From assembly GCF_030812255.1 (NCBI RefSeq), contig NZ_JAUSSH010000002.1, forward strand, positions 186,001 to 250,000: a stretch of DNA of 64,000 nt, in the 5' to 3' direction. The notes under the pieces were generated by a model. It made no database searches and was not told where the DNA came from. It saw nothing but the letters and a program-made list of their open reading frames with translations. Position numbers and translations under genes: made by a program. The first letter of the stretch is position 1. Each line of letters begins with the position of its first letter. Below, piece after piece: positions 1 to 8,726 of the stretch. Origin of the DNA: Paeniglutamicibacter psychrophenolicus (lineage in GTDB: Bacteria > Actinomycetota > Actinomycetes > Actinomycetales > Micrococcaceae).

Positions 1-1
1 T

Positions 2-607
2 GGATCGCAGATTGCACGCAAGGCCGTGCAGCTGGGATACGACGTGGTCATCGGCAACTCGCGCGGGCCCGAAACCCTCACGCAGCTGGTGGCCGAATTG
101 GGGCCGCGCGCTCGTGCGGCCACCGCTGCGGAAGCCGGGGCGGCGGCCGATTTCGCCGTCGTGACCATCCCGCTGAAAAACTACAAGGCACTTCCCGCCG
201 AAGCATTGGCCGGCAAGGTAGTGATCGACACGATCAACTACTACTTTGAGCGCGATGGCCACTTCCCCGAACTGGATGCCGGCGAAGCCACCACCTCGGG
301 CCTGGTCCAGGCGCACCTGGCGGACTCACACGTGACCAAGGGCTTCAACCACATCCCCTCCGGCGACATCACCACCTCCGGGACCCCGGCGGGCAGCGAG
401 AATCGGCGCGCACTTGCCACCGCCAGCGACCATGAGGACGCCGCGGCACTTGTCACCCGGATCTACGACGAGTTCGGCTTCGACACCGTGAACATCGGCC
501 CGCTGGCCGAGAGCTGGCGGGTTGAACGCGATCGTCCGGCCTACGTGGTGCGGCAGAATGCCGAGGAACTGAAGGCGAACCTGGCCAAGGCCCCGCGGAC
601 CATCTGA
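2..607 (+). CDS. NADPH-dependent F420 reductase-like oxidoreductase, 5' partial
   Basis: The open frame enters from the left edge, so the true start and most of the nucleotide-binding glycine loop lie outside the window. The first visible residues (GSQIARKAVQLGYDVVIGNS) match the end of the Rossmann loop and the NADP-ribose-binding segment of the NADP oxidoreductase coenzyme-F420-dependent family. About 200 residues are visible, ending at TGA 605-607. Such proteins transfer hydride between NADP and a deazaflavin or another small acceptor; the substrate cannot be told from sequence. A GTG at 26 could be mistaken for the start but would remove the dinucleotide fold. A short GC hairpin (611-626) follows the stop. 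Confidence 0.75.
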   Translation, partial: GSQIARKAVQLGYDVVIGNSRGPETLTQLVAELGPRARAATAAEAGAAADFAVVTIPLKNYKALPAEALAGKVVIDTINYYFERDGHFPELDAGEATTSGLVQAHLADSHVTKGFNHIPSGDITTSGTPAGSENRRALATASDHEDAAALVTRIYDEFGFDTVNIGPLAESWRVERDRPAYVVRQNAEELKANLAKAPRTI

Positions 608-715
608 CGGGCCGCCGTCCGGCGGCGTTGTCCGGCAACAACAGGGGGAGGCCGCCACGGCGGGACCGTGACGACCTCCTGATTTCAGTTTCCCTGCGCT
701 CCGGGCGCCGTGATG

Positions 716-1520
716 CTAGGCGTTGATCTCGTCGCGATCGAGTTTCTGTGCCTGGCTTCGGGCGGCCTTGCTGTGGCGCAGGTGCTGGATGCCGGTGACC
801 GCCAGGGCGATTACCGGCAACCCGTACAGCACCATCGTGACGGGGCTGCTGACCAGGATCGACAGGTCGCCTTCCGAGACCGTCAGCGCGCGGCGCAATT
901 CGGTTTCGGCCAGCGGGCCGAGGATCACGGCGATCAGCACCGGCGCCAGCGGGAACTTGTAGCGGCGCATCAAGAAGCCCAGCAGCCCGATGGCCAGCAG
1001 GATCCACAGGTCCACGATCGAGGAGCTGATCGCGTACACCCCGAGCACCGAGAGCACCGTGATGCCCGCGTAGAGGTAGTGCCGGGGGATCAACAGGAGC
1101 TTGGCCCAGAGCACCGCGAACTGCATGTTCAACACCAGTAGGATCACCAAGCCGATGAACAGCGAAGCGAGCAGGGTCCAGACCATCGCGCCGCTGCGTT
1201 CGAACAGGAGCGGGCCCGGCTGCATGCCGTACTGCTGGAAGGCGGCCAGCATGATCGCTGCGCTTTCCGGCCGACGTCGGCGTGGAAGCGGTGCCGTAGA
1301 TCGGCTTGCCCTCGGTGTCGCCCAGGTCGCCGAGCATGTCCCTGGAGAAATCCGGGTTGTGCCCCTCGCTGTCGGCTTGCGGGAACCGCCGGGTGCGCAG
1401 GATCTTGATCGTGTGGATTCCCGCCATGAGGAAGAGCAGCACGCAGACGATGGTGGGGAAGAACTGCGGCCCCGGAACGCTTTTGCCCATGACCGCGACG
1501 GCGCCGCGGCGCAGGACTCC
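716..1520 (-). pseudogene. Decayed tctBA tripartite tricarboxylate transporter remnant
   Basis: Reading the minus strand, about 1490-1260 encodes a TctB-like piece (a hydrophobic segment beginning VPGPQFFPTIVCVLLFLMAG, then an acidic loop with DFSRDMLGDLGD). In a different frame, about 1265-716 encodes the C-terminal ~180 residues of a TctA-type permease (GMQPGPLLF, then four to five membrane spans, ending DRDEINA). The rest of TctB and roughly the first 300 residues of TctA are missing, and the junction changes frame. No intact start is visible. The remnant shows that a citrate/tricarboxylate-type uptake system once lay here. It has no partner tctC in the window. Confidence 0.75.
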
Positions 1521-1758
1521 ATGCGCCGGCACATGGGCGAGGCGCGCAAGATCCGGCTGTCGCTTTTTGGCCGGATCGGCCTGCCACACGGCTGAGTGGC
1601 CCGGATGGCTCGACGTTCGAAACCGACGCTTTCGCCTTCGTCACCTGCTTCATCCCCTGACGGGGCTATCCACAACCAGGAGCGAACCTGCCACAGGCTG
1701 ACGTTCTTCCCGCACATACTGGCAGCCCCGGGTGTGCAGCAAGAAGGGAATGCGGGCC

Positions 1759-2181
1759 ATGTTCTGGTGGCGAAGAAATTGGTTGTATCTCACCGTTGGA
1801 TCCAGTGGCGTTGTGGTTGGTGGGGTCATTGGGCGGCTCTTGCCTCCGTTCGTTCTGGACGACCCATTCTGGCGGTCCTTCTGGGTGAGTCCTGCCGTGG
1901 GAGGGATGGCGGCAGTGGTGGCTGCCGTCATCGCTTTCGGTGCCGCCAGGCAGTCGGCCAGTGCATCCAGCAGGGGAGCGCGGCGGCAGGAATGGTGGTA
2001 CCGGGCCGAATGGGCGTTGAACTTGGCAGCCACCAAGGAAGATGCATCCCGTGATACGGGAATGCGGGTTCTTGAGGTGCTTCTTCAAGATGCGACGGAG
2101 ACCGAGGCACAGATTATTGATGCGGTCATCAGCAGCTACTTTGTGCCACTGAGTGAGGCTGATGGTGGACTCGCGGACTGA
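1759..2181 (+). CDS. Hypothetical small membrane protein
   Basis: I do not recognise a family. The product (about 140 residues from ATG 1759) starts with a basic/aromatic stretch (MFWWRRNW), followed by two hydrophobic segments (about residues 8-28 and 38-58), then a soluble helical tail rich in Glu, Ala and Thr. ATG 1759 was chosen because an AGAAGGGA element lies about 9 nt upstream; ATG 1750 and GTG 1732 are possible longer starts. It is followed 45 nt later by another small unknown gene. The pair has lower GC and looser codon choice than its neighbours and sits beside the tct remnant, so it may be acquired material. Confidence 0.5.
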   Translation: MFWWRRNWLYLTVGSSGVVVGGVIGRLLPPFVLDDPFWRSFWVSPAVGGMAAVVAAVIAFGAARQSASASSRGARRQEWWYRAEWALNLAATKEDASRDTGMRVLEVLLQDATETEAQIIDAVISSYFVPLSEADGGLAD

Positions 2182-2226
2182 ATCATTGGACAATCGAATC
2201 AGCAGTGGAAGGAAAGGTGATCCCCC

Positions 2227-2466
2227 ATGAAGTCCAAATATGAAAAATCTGGTGGTTTTGATTTTTCGCGCCGGCTGCCATCGGGTTCAACCATTCGAGA
2301 GTTGATTGAACGCAGAGATACCCTGATGAAGTTGATCGAAGAGGGCAAGGCAGACCCGATCAGTGACTCCCAACGAGCTAGTGCCGCACGCATCCGCATG
2401 GCCTACGACAAGAAACGCGGCGTGAAAACGCAGCAGTGGATCGTGGACTTGGCAAAAAGCGCCTGA
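2227..2466 (+). CDS. Hypothetical 79-residue protein
   Basis: Small charged, probably helical soluble protein without recognisable motif. A strong AAGGAAAGGTGA element lies just upstream of ATG 2227, which supports real translation. Base composition is less GC-rich than the flanking genes. It probably forms a transcription unit with the preceding two-span protein. No function can be assigned. Confidence 0.5.
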   Translation: MKSKYEKSGGFDFSRRLPSGSTIRELIERRDTLMKLIEEGKADPISDSQRASAARIRMAYDKKRGVKTQQWIVDLAKSA

Positions 2467-2743
2467 CCGCAGCGCAGGCCACCCTTCATCCGAACATGAA
2501 CTTTATGCCAAAACCTGGTTGGGGCTCCCCGCCGGCAAGGGTGCAGGCAACCTTTTGGCAGTCATCAAGGCTGGCTGCGGGCGTGGCTTCATTACAGGAG
2601 CTGGATCGTTTGGGGGTCAGATACGGCCGCCAGCTTACGCTTGCTCGAGCCCACCCTGGATGAATTGTCGTGGGGGAGGAGACTGCCGGTGCGCATGCGC
2701 GCCATGACACGGCAGCTGTCTTGAATTCCGCCCGCCCGCGACG
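2467..2743. other. Gene-free stretch, nothing recognised
   Basis: Between the small unknown gene and the terminator of the 3-hydroxybutyrate dehydrogenase unit I see only short open frames without family resemblance or convincing ribosome binding sites. Confidence 0.5.
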
Positions 2744-2790
2744 AAACCATCCCCGGGAGAGCGCTTGATGGGCTCGCCCGGGGATGGTTT
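2744..2790 (-). terminator. Rho-independent terminator of the MHS transporter / bdh unit
   Basis: A perfect 14-bp inverted repeat: AAACCATCCCCGGG at 2744-2757 pairs with its complement at 2777-2790. It lies directly downstream of the minus-strand dehydrogenase stop (2817) and ends in a short T tract on the minus strand. Confidence 0.75.
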
Positions 2791-2816
2791 CGGTGTTGCG
2801 GCGCGACAGGCAATCG

Positions 2817-3629
2817 TTAGCTGGCCGACCAGCCGCCGTCCATCGCGTGGCTGGCGCCGGTCACCATGGCCGCTTCGTCGCCAGCCAGCCAGGCCACCAG
2901 CGAGGCGACTTCCTCCGGCTCGACCAGGCGCTTGATGGCGCTTTCGGTCAGCATGATCTTCGCCAGGACCTCGGCCTCGGGGATTCCGTGGACCCGGGCC
3001 TGATCGGCCAACTGCTTTTCCACCAGCGGAGTCCGCACGTATCCGGGGTTGACGCAATTGCTGGTCACCCCGTGCCCGCCGCCCTCGAGCGCGGTGACCT
3101 TGGACAGCCCCTCGAGCCCGTGCTTGGCGGTGACATAGGCGGACTTGAACGCCGAGGCGCGCAACCCGTGCACCGAGGAGACGTTGATGATCCGCCCGAA
3201 CCCCTGCGCGTACATCTGCGGCAACGCCGCACGGATGAGCAGGAACGGGACCTCCAGCATCAGGGTCATGATTCGGCGGAACGTGGCCGGATCGAAGTCC
3301 TGGATCGGGCTGATGTGCTGGATCCCGGCATTGTTGACCAGGATGTCCACCCCGTCGAGCGCCTCGGCCAGACGATCGTCGGTGACGGCCGACGGATCGA
3401 GCAGGTCGACCACCCAGCTGGAGCCGCCGACCTCGTTGGCCGCCGCCCGGGCACCGGCCGCGTCCCGATCGGCGACGACGACGTGGGCGCCGCGGGCGGC
3501 CAGCGTGCGCACCACGGCCAGGCCGATCCCGCTGGCCCCTCCGGTGACCAGCGCCCGCCGGCCGGCCAAGGGGTGAAGAGCCGGTTGGAGGGCTTGCGGG
3601 GTCATCCGTTCGGATTCCTGATGGGTCAT
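2817..3629 (-). CDS. bdhA: 3-hydroxybutyrate dehydrogenase (SDR family)
   Basis: Classical short-chain dehydrogenase of 270 residues. It has the glycine-rich NAD loop TGGASGIG at 29-36, NNAG near 99, and the catalytic Ser near 151 with Tyr165-x3-Lys169 (YVTAK). The C-terminal MVTGASHAMDGGWSAS is typical of D-3-hydroxybutyrate dehydrogenases, which oxidise 3-hydroxybutyrate to acetoacetate with NAD+. The start at 3629 was chosen because AAGGGA lies about 6 nt upstream; an in-frame ATG at 3662 lacks a ribosome binding site. It lies 52 nt downstream of an MHS-type transporter on the same strand, so import and oxidation of a hydroxy acid may be coupled. Substrate assignment rests on family resemblance only. 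Confidence 0.8.
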   Translation of the reverse strand: MTHQESERMTPQALQPALHPLAGRRALVTGGASGIGLAVVRTLAARGAHVVVADRDAAGARAAANEVGGSSWVVDLLDPSAVTDDRLAEALDGVDILVNNAGIQHISPIQDFDPATFRRIMTLMLEVPFLLIRAALPQMYAQGFGRIINVSSVHGLRASAFKSAYVTAKHGLEGLSKVTALEGGGHGVTSNCVNPGYVRTPLVEKQLADQARVHGIPEAEVLAKIMLTESAIKRLVEPEEVASLVAWLAGDEAAMVTGASHAMDGGWSAS

Positions 3630-3681
3630 GAATTTTCCCTTGTGTAGAGCGTATTGGTGCAATGTGCGGGCGTTTGCCGGC

Positions 3682-5055
3682 TCAGCGGCCGACCCGGGCC
3701 GTGTTCAGCCCGTGCTTGCGTGCGTCGGCGTCGTCGATGTCCTGCAGCGAGGCCCCGCGGGTTTCCTTCAGCGTGATGACCGCGACGGTGGTGATGGCAC
3801 AGGCGACCGCCACGTAGATGGCCACCGGCAGCCACGAGCCGAAGTCCTGCAGCAACGCGGTCGCAATGATCGGCGCCATGGAACCGGCCACGATCGAGGT
3901 GACCTGGTAACCCAGCGAAACCCCGGAGTAGCGCATGCGGGTGGGGAACATTTCGGCCATGATGGCCGGCTGTCCCGCGTACATCAGCGCGTGGAAGCAC
4001 AGGCCGATGGTGACCGCAACGATGATGATGACCGGGTTGCGGGTGTCGAACATCGGGAAGGCGAAGAACGCCCAGCTTGCCCCGAGCACCGCTCCGGCCA
4101 GGTAGACCGGCTTGCGGCCGAAGGCGTCGGAGAGCCGTCCGACCTGCGGGATCACCAGGAAGTGGATGACGTGGGCGACCAGCAGGGCCAGCAGCAGCTG
4201 GCTGGTGTCGTAGGCGTGCACGGTCTTCAGGTAGACGATCGTGAAGGACACGATGATGTAGTAGAGGATGTTCTCGGCAAAGCGCAGGCCCATGGCACCG
4301 AAGATGCCCTTGGGGTACTTGCGTACGACCTCCAGCACGCCGTAGCTGGCGGCCTTGTCGGCCTCCGCCTGGGCGCGGGCCTCGAGGAAGATCGGTGCCT
4401 CGGACACGTGGGTGCGGATGTAGTAGCCGATGATGACGATGAACGCGGAGACCCAGAAGGCCACCCGCCAGCCCCAGGACAGGAACTGGTCGGCGGGCAG
4501 GATCCAGCTCATGCCCAGCAGCACCAGGGTGGCCAGCAGGTTGCCCACCGGAACGGCGGCCTGCGGCCAGCTGGACCAGAAGCCGCGGGATTTGTTGGGG
4601 CTGTGCTCGGCCACCAGCAGGACGGCTCCGCCCCACTCGCCGCCCACGGCGAAGCCCTGGACGAAGCGCAGGATCACCAGCAGTGCCGGGGCCCAGTAGC
4701 CAATGGAGCTGAAGCCGGGCAGGCAGCCCATCAGGAACGTTGCCACGCCGACCATGACGATGGTGACCTGCAGCGTGTGCTTGCGGCCGAGCTTGTCGCC
4801 GATCTGGCCGAAGACGATGCCGCCCAGCGGGCGGGCGATGAAGCCCACCGCATAGGTCAGGAAGGCTGCGATGATGCCGTCCAGTTCCGTGTCGGCATTG
4901 GGGAAGAAGAACTTTCCGAAGACCAGCGAGGCGGCGGTGGCGTAGAGGAAGAATTCATACCATTCCACCACCGTGCCCACCATCGAGGCGGCCACCACCT
5001 TTTTCAGCCCGGACGTTGCCGTCTTCGGGACGTCGGTCAGCTTGCTGGTGCTCAT
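3682..5055 (-). CDS. MFS transporter, metabolite:H+ symporter (MHS) family
   Basis: About 457 residues with twelve predicted membrane spans. MHS features are visible: VVEWYEFFLYA in span 1, the RPLGGIVFGQIGDKLGRK loop between spans 2 and 3, and GFAVGGEWGGA in span 4-5. The start at 5055 is supported by AAGGAGT about 7 nt upstream; a longer frame to 5154 has no such signal. MHS carriers import small carboxylates, betaines or shikimate-like acids with protons. It is cotranscribed with the 3-hydroxybutyrate dehydrogenase and divergent from a LysR gene, so a hydroxycarboxylate is a reasonable but unproven substrate. Confidence 0.8.
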   Translation of the reverse strand: MSTSKLTDVPKTATSGLKKVVAASMVGTVVEWYEFFLYATAASLVFGKFFFPNADTELDGIIAAFLTYAVGFIARPLGGIVFGQIGDKLGRKHTLQVTIVMVGVATFLMGCLPGFSSIGYWAPALLVILRFVQGFAVGGEWGGAVLLVAEHSPNKSRGFWSSWPQAAVPVGNLLATLVLLGMSWILPADQFLSWGWRVAFWVSAFIVIIGYYIRTHVSEAPIFLEARAQAEADKAASYGVLEVVRKYPKGIFGAMGLRFAENILYYIIVSFTIVYLKTVHAYDTSQLLLALLVAHVIHFLVIPQVGRLSDAFGRKPVYLAGAVLGASWAFFAFPMFDTRNPVIIIVAVTIGLCFHALMYAGQPAIMAEMFPTRMRYSGVSLGYQVTSIVAGSMAPIIATALLQDFGSWLPVAIYVAVACAITTVAVITLKETRGASLQDIDDADARKHGLNTARVGR

Positions 5056-5211
5056 CTTTGCACTCCTTATGCCATGCAGGTGTCGGCGTTGACACCGGCC
5101 TTGAGAGGGGGACTGTGTGCTGCCACACAGGGAAGCTCCACCCAGTATGGACACGAGCGCTAGTGTGCATCAATGACCAGTTGCGCAGTGATGGGGTGCA
5201 CAATTGCAGAT

Positions 5212-6144
5212 ATGAACCTGAAGACTCCCGGATCCGCGGCCCCGAATCCCGACGACCTGCTGATCCTGCTCGCGGTGGCGCGCACCGGACGGTTCACGAC
5301 GGCCGCCGAGACCCTGGGCCTGAACCACACCACCGTCTCGCGGCGGATCGCCGCATTGGAGAAGGGCCTCGGCGGCCGAACGCTGGCCCGCACCGTGGGC
5401 GGCTGGGAACTGACCGACCTGGGCCGGAAGGCCGTGCGGGCAGCCGAGGACGTGGAAACCGCGGTGGCCACCATCCACGAAGGCGAGGTGGAAACGGGCC
5501 GGATCACCGGGGTCGTGCGCATCTCCGCCACGGATGGCTTCAGCGCATTCATCATCGCGCCGGCGGTGGCGCAACTGCGCCGGAAACACCCGAACCTCAG
5601 CGTGGAGATCGTCAACGTGACCCGCCGGGCGCTGCAACACCGCTCCGGGTTGGACCTTGAGGTGGTGGTCGGCGAGCCCCAGGTGCACCGGGCAGAGGCG
5701 ATCCGGCTCGGCGACTACACACTGGGAATGTACGCCTCGCGCCGCTACCTGGATGAATTCGGCACGCCCGCCGGCGTGAAGGAACTGAGCGCGCACGGGC
5801 TGGTGTACTTCGTCGATTCGATGCTGCAGGTCGACGACCTGGATGCCCCGCGGCGGCTGGTTCCCGGGATGCCGGATGCGCTGAGCTCCACCAATGTGTT
5901 CGTCCAGGTCGAGGCCACGCGCGCCGGAGCCGGAATCGGCTTCCTGCCCTGCTTCATGGCCGACCCCCACCCGGATTTGGTGCGGCTCCTGCCCGTGGAC
6001 TTCGCCGAACGCCTGCCCTACTGGATGGTGCTGCGTCCCGACTCGCTGCGCCAGCCCGCGGTCGCCGCAGTGGCAGATGCGCTGCGTCGCCGGACGGTCG
6101 ACGTCGAGGACGCGCTGCTGGGCACCGAACGGCTGGAGCGCTGA
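5212..6144 (+). CDS. LysR-family transcriptional regulator
   Basis: About 310 residues. An N-terminal winged helix-turn-helix (LLILLAVARTGRFTTAAETLGLNHTTVSRRIAALEK, written here only to 5-residue recognisable parts: TAAETL, TVSRRI) is followed by a periplasmic-binding-protein-like effector domain. It is divergently placed from the MHS transporter/3-hydroxybutyrate dehydrogenase pair with 156 nt between them, the usual arrangement for a LysR activator of the neighbouring unit. ATG 5173 is an alternative start; neither start has a strong ribosome binding site. The repeated TTGCGCA/TTGCA words between 5175 and 5210 might belong to its operator. Confidence 0.8.
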   Translation: MNLKTPGSAAPNPDDLLILLAVARTGRFTTAAETLGLNHTTVSRRIAALEKGLGGRTLARTVGGWELTDLGRKAVRAAEDVETAVATIHEGEVETGRITGVVRISATDGFSAFIIAPAVAQLRRKHPNLSVEIVNVTRRALQHRSGLDLEVVVGEPQVHRAEAIRLGDYTLGMYASRRYLDEFGTPAGVKELSAHGLVYFVDSMLQVDDLDAPRRLVPGMPDALSSTNVFVQVEATRAGAGIGFLPCFMADPHPDLVRLLPVDFAERLPYWMVLRPDSLRQPAVAAVADALRRRTVDVEDALLGTERLER

Positions 6145-6180
6145 CGGCGGCGGCGTTGCGGGTTCACCGGTAGGCCCGTT

Positions 6181-7140
6181 TCAGGCCAGCAGGTTGACCG
6201 GCGTCCCCGCCGCCCAGGCGGCGATGTCCTGTGCTGCTCCCGTGTAGAAGATCCTGAACTGGTCCTCGGTCACGTAGCCGAGGTGCGGGGTGGCAATCAC
6301 CCCGGGCGTGCGCAGCAACCGGTGGCCCTCCGGAAGCGGCTCGACGTCGAACACGTCCATGGCCGCCAGCGACGGGGCTCCCGTGTCCAGGGCGAAAACC
6401 AGGGCGTCCGTATCCACGATGGCGCTGCGCGAGGTGTTGACCAGGATCGAGCCGGGCTGCATCAACGCAAGTTCTTCCTCTCCCACCGCACCGGTGGTGC
6501 GCTCGGAGAGCTTCAGGTGGATGGTGAGCACGTCGCTGCGGGAAAAGAGCCCCTCCTTGGACACCTGCTCGGCCCCGACCTCCGCGGCGCGTTCCGCCGT
6601 GAGGTTCTGGCTGTGGGCGATCACGTGCATCCCGAAGGCCTGCCCGATGCGTGCGACCTGGCTGCCCAGCTTGCCCAGGCCGTAGACCCCTAGTGTCTTG
6701 CCGGACAGCCCGGTGCCCAGGGTCTGCTGCCAGGGCTGGCCGGCGGCACGCGGCCGGTCGGTCGAGAACAGCTCCACATCCAGCTGGCGGGCGGCAGCCA
6801 GGATCAGCGCCCAGGTGTGTTCCACCGCGGCGGTCGCGCTGCCGGCGGTGCCGCACACCGTGATGCCCAACTCCCGCGCCGCATCCAGGTCGATGGAGGC
6901 GTTGCGCATGCCGGTGGTGACCAGCAGCCTGAGGTTTGGCAACTCGGCCAGGCGCGCGGCGGTGAACGGCGTGCGCTCACGCATGGCCACCACCACCTCG
7001 AAGTCCCGCAGGGCAGCGGTGACGGCGTCATCCTCGTGTCCCAGGAACGCAGTGAAGAAAACGGTCTGCCCGGGCAGTGAATCCCAGTCCGCCAGGGAAC
7101 GGGCAACGTCTTGGTAGTCATCGAGGACGGCTATGCGCAT
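6181..7140 (-). CDS. D-2-hydroxyacid dehydrogenase family protein
   Basis: 319 residues, matching the D-isomer-specific 2-hydroxyacid dehydrogenase fold. The Rossmann loop is GVYGLGKLGSQVA near 150-162. The substrate/cofactor segment LVNTSRSAIVDTDAL carries the conserved Arg, DVFDVEPLP carries the Glu of the catalytic relay, and the active-site His is in ATPHLGYVTE. The N-terminal RIAVLDDYQDVA is typical of a subgroup annotated only as hydroxyacid dehydrogenases, so the substrate is open (phosphoglycerate, glyoxylate and similar acids are possible). It converges with the LysR gene (36 nt apart) and is divergent from an unknown gene. Confidence 0.8.
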   Translation of the reverse strand: MRIAVLDDYQDVARSLADWDSLPGQTVFFTAFLGHEDDAVTAALRDFEVVVAMRERTPFTAARLAELPNLRLLVTTGMRNASIDLDAARELGITVCGTAGSATAAVEHTWALILAAARQLDVELFSTDRPRAAGQPWQQTLGTGLSGKTLGVYGLGKLGSQVARIGQAFGMHVIAHSQNLTAERAAEVGAEQVSKEGLFSRSDVLTIHLKLSERTTGAVGEEELALMQPGSILVNTSRSAIVDTDALVFALDTGAPSLAAMDVFDVEPLPEGHRLLRTPGVIATPHLGYVTEDQFRIFYTGAAQDIAAWAAGTPVNLLA

Positions 7141-7230
7141 GACCCCAGTCTAGGACCCGGCACGCCGGGTACGGTGGAAGCCAAGCAGCCATGTGACGGC
7201 TGGCCATACCTTTCGGGAGAGAAAACGGTC

Positions 7231-8352
7231 ATGGAATTGGTTGAGGCGTTGCTGGGAGGTCGGCGGGGCCGGCGGCTGCTGCTGGAGTTCGCGCTGGAAT
7301 CCGAGGCGATCCTGCTCACGGGCCAAGCCGAGCATCCGCTGCATGGAGGGCTTTTCTACGCCTCCTACCGAGAGGACGTCGCACGAGGCGAAGCGGTGTC
7401 GTTGTTCGGGCCCGGCGCCGAGGAGGGCCGGAAAATCATCGTCACCGCCGAAGACGTGGCCGAGCTGCTCGCCGCCACCGGGCTGGTGCCCGTCACCGCG
7501 GCTTTGCTGCGCACGGTCCTGGCCCGGAGCGTCGATACCGCCCGCTACTGGCAGCCACCCGAGGGGGCCGACGTGATCGCGGCCTCGGCGCCGGTGCGCA
7601 AAGAACTGGTGCGGGTCGCCGGACACCTTGCCGCATCCGGGTTGGCCGTCTGGTGGATGCGTACGGCCGCGACCGGAGAACAGTGGCGAGTCCAATGGGA
7701 GCAGGAAGACGCGCCGGATTGGTGGGCACCGAGCGGCGAACCTGCGGCAACGGTGCTGGACGCTTGGCATCAGGCGTTGGAGCAAGAGGAGCGGCGCGCG
7801 GGAATCGAACGTCCGGCCGACCCCGCGGCCAACTACGGAGGTGAGTGGTGGTCGATGCCGCCGGCAAAGCTGCTGCATTCCACCGGTACATTCGAGGACG
7901 GATCCCCGGTTGGGCTGTGGTGCGTGGAGGACGGTTTCGGGTGGGAGCGGGCCAAGACCCGTCGGGTGGAGGTGCCGGAAGCGGTGCGCATCTTCGAAAT
8001 CACGCAGGCCGCCGACTGGGCGCAGCTGTGCCACGACCATCCGATGGAGGTCACGGCGCAGAAGCGCCACGACTGGTACCGCACCACCGGGCGGGTCGGG
8101 GCATGGGTCATGCCCGATTTCTCGCAGCTGGCCCGCGGCTACGACGGCGTGCACCTGACGGTCGCTGCGTATCTGGGGCTGGCCGGCGAAGCCATCGAAG
8201 TCGGCGCGGAACGGGCGAGCGTGATCGCCGGGTGGAACCCGGATGAGACCCATTGGTTCAGCGACGAGGTGGCGCTTCGGGGCGAAGAAACGGCGTGGGT
8301 GTGTGCGGATGCGAATTCCGGGGAGGGTACATGGTCACGCGTTGCCGAATAG
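7231..8352 (+). CDS. Hypothetical actinobacterial protein
   Basis: A 373-residue soluble protein that I do not recognise. It is Trp-rich and acidic, without signal peptide or membrane span. The start at 7231 follows a GGGAGA element at good spacing; the frame stays open upstream to 7111 but overlaps the divergent dehydrogenase start. The C-terminal third (GVHLTVAAYLGLAGEAIEVG then IAGWNPDETHWF) resembles, from memory, a recurrent segment of uncharacterised actinobacterial proteins of this size. Codon use fits the neighbours, so it is very likely a real gene. Confidence 0.7.
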   Translation: MELVEALLGGRRGRRLLLEFALESEAILLTGQAEHPLHGGLFYASYREDVARGEAVSLFGPGAEEGRKIIVTAEDVAELLAATGLVPVTAALLRTVLARSVDTARYWQPPEGADVIAASAPVRKELVRVAGHLAASGLAVWWMRTAATGEQWRVQWEQEDAPDWWAPSGEPAATVLDAWHQALEQEERRAGIERPADPAANYGGEWWSMPPAKLLHSTGTFEDGSPVGLWCVEDGFGWERAKTRRVEVPEAVRIFEITQAADWAQLCHDHPMEVTAQKRHDWYRTTGRVGAWVMPDFSQLARGYDGVHLTVAAYLGLAGEAIEVGAERASVIAGWNPDETHWFSDEVALRGEETAWVCADANSGEGTWSRVAE

Positions 8353-8441
8353 GCTTCCCGGGTGCCATCCGCCCGGACGAACGGCCGGCAGGGCATCCCC
8401 GGAGGAGGCCGTGCCGGCCGTTCGGAATCGGACAAGGGGCG

Positions 8442-8593
8442 TCAGCCATCCATGGTCCGGCGTTCCCAGCGCCGTTTGCGTCCGATGGTGCGGTTGACGC
8501 GCCAGGTGACTTGCGGGCTTTGCCCTGCCCGCGCCACTGGTGCGGCTTGCACAGCGCGCACCCCCGATTTCGGCGGTGAGGCGAATGGGCCAT
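8442..8593 (-). pseudogene. Possible frameshifted small CxxC basic protein
   Basis: From ATG 8593 the frame reads MAHSPHRRNRGCALCKPHQ then a basic stretch GKARKSP. At about 8510-8520 the plausible protein moves to the +1 frame, which continues QVTWRVNRTIGRKRRWERR and stops at 8442. Both halves are strongly basic, and the first has a CALCKPH motif (CxxC followed by Lys-Pro-His) that I associate with conserved tiny unknown proteins. Either the gene is broken by one base, or the base is a sequencing error, or the pairing of halves is fortuitous. Confidence 0.35.
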
Positions 8594-8726
8594 GTGATGT
8601 TCCTTCCCGGGTCATGCCCCGCCCGGGTGGGCGGGGCTTCTTTCGGGAAGGCAACGGGGTTGGCATATTTGGATCGTACTTGAGACGGGTAGACCTGTCG
8701 CCCCGCCTCCTGGTGCCCCTGTCCGG

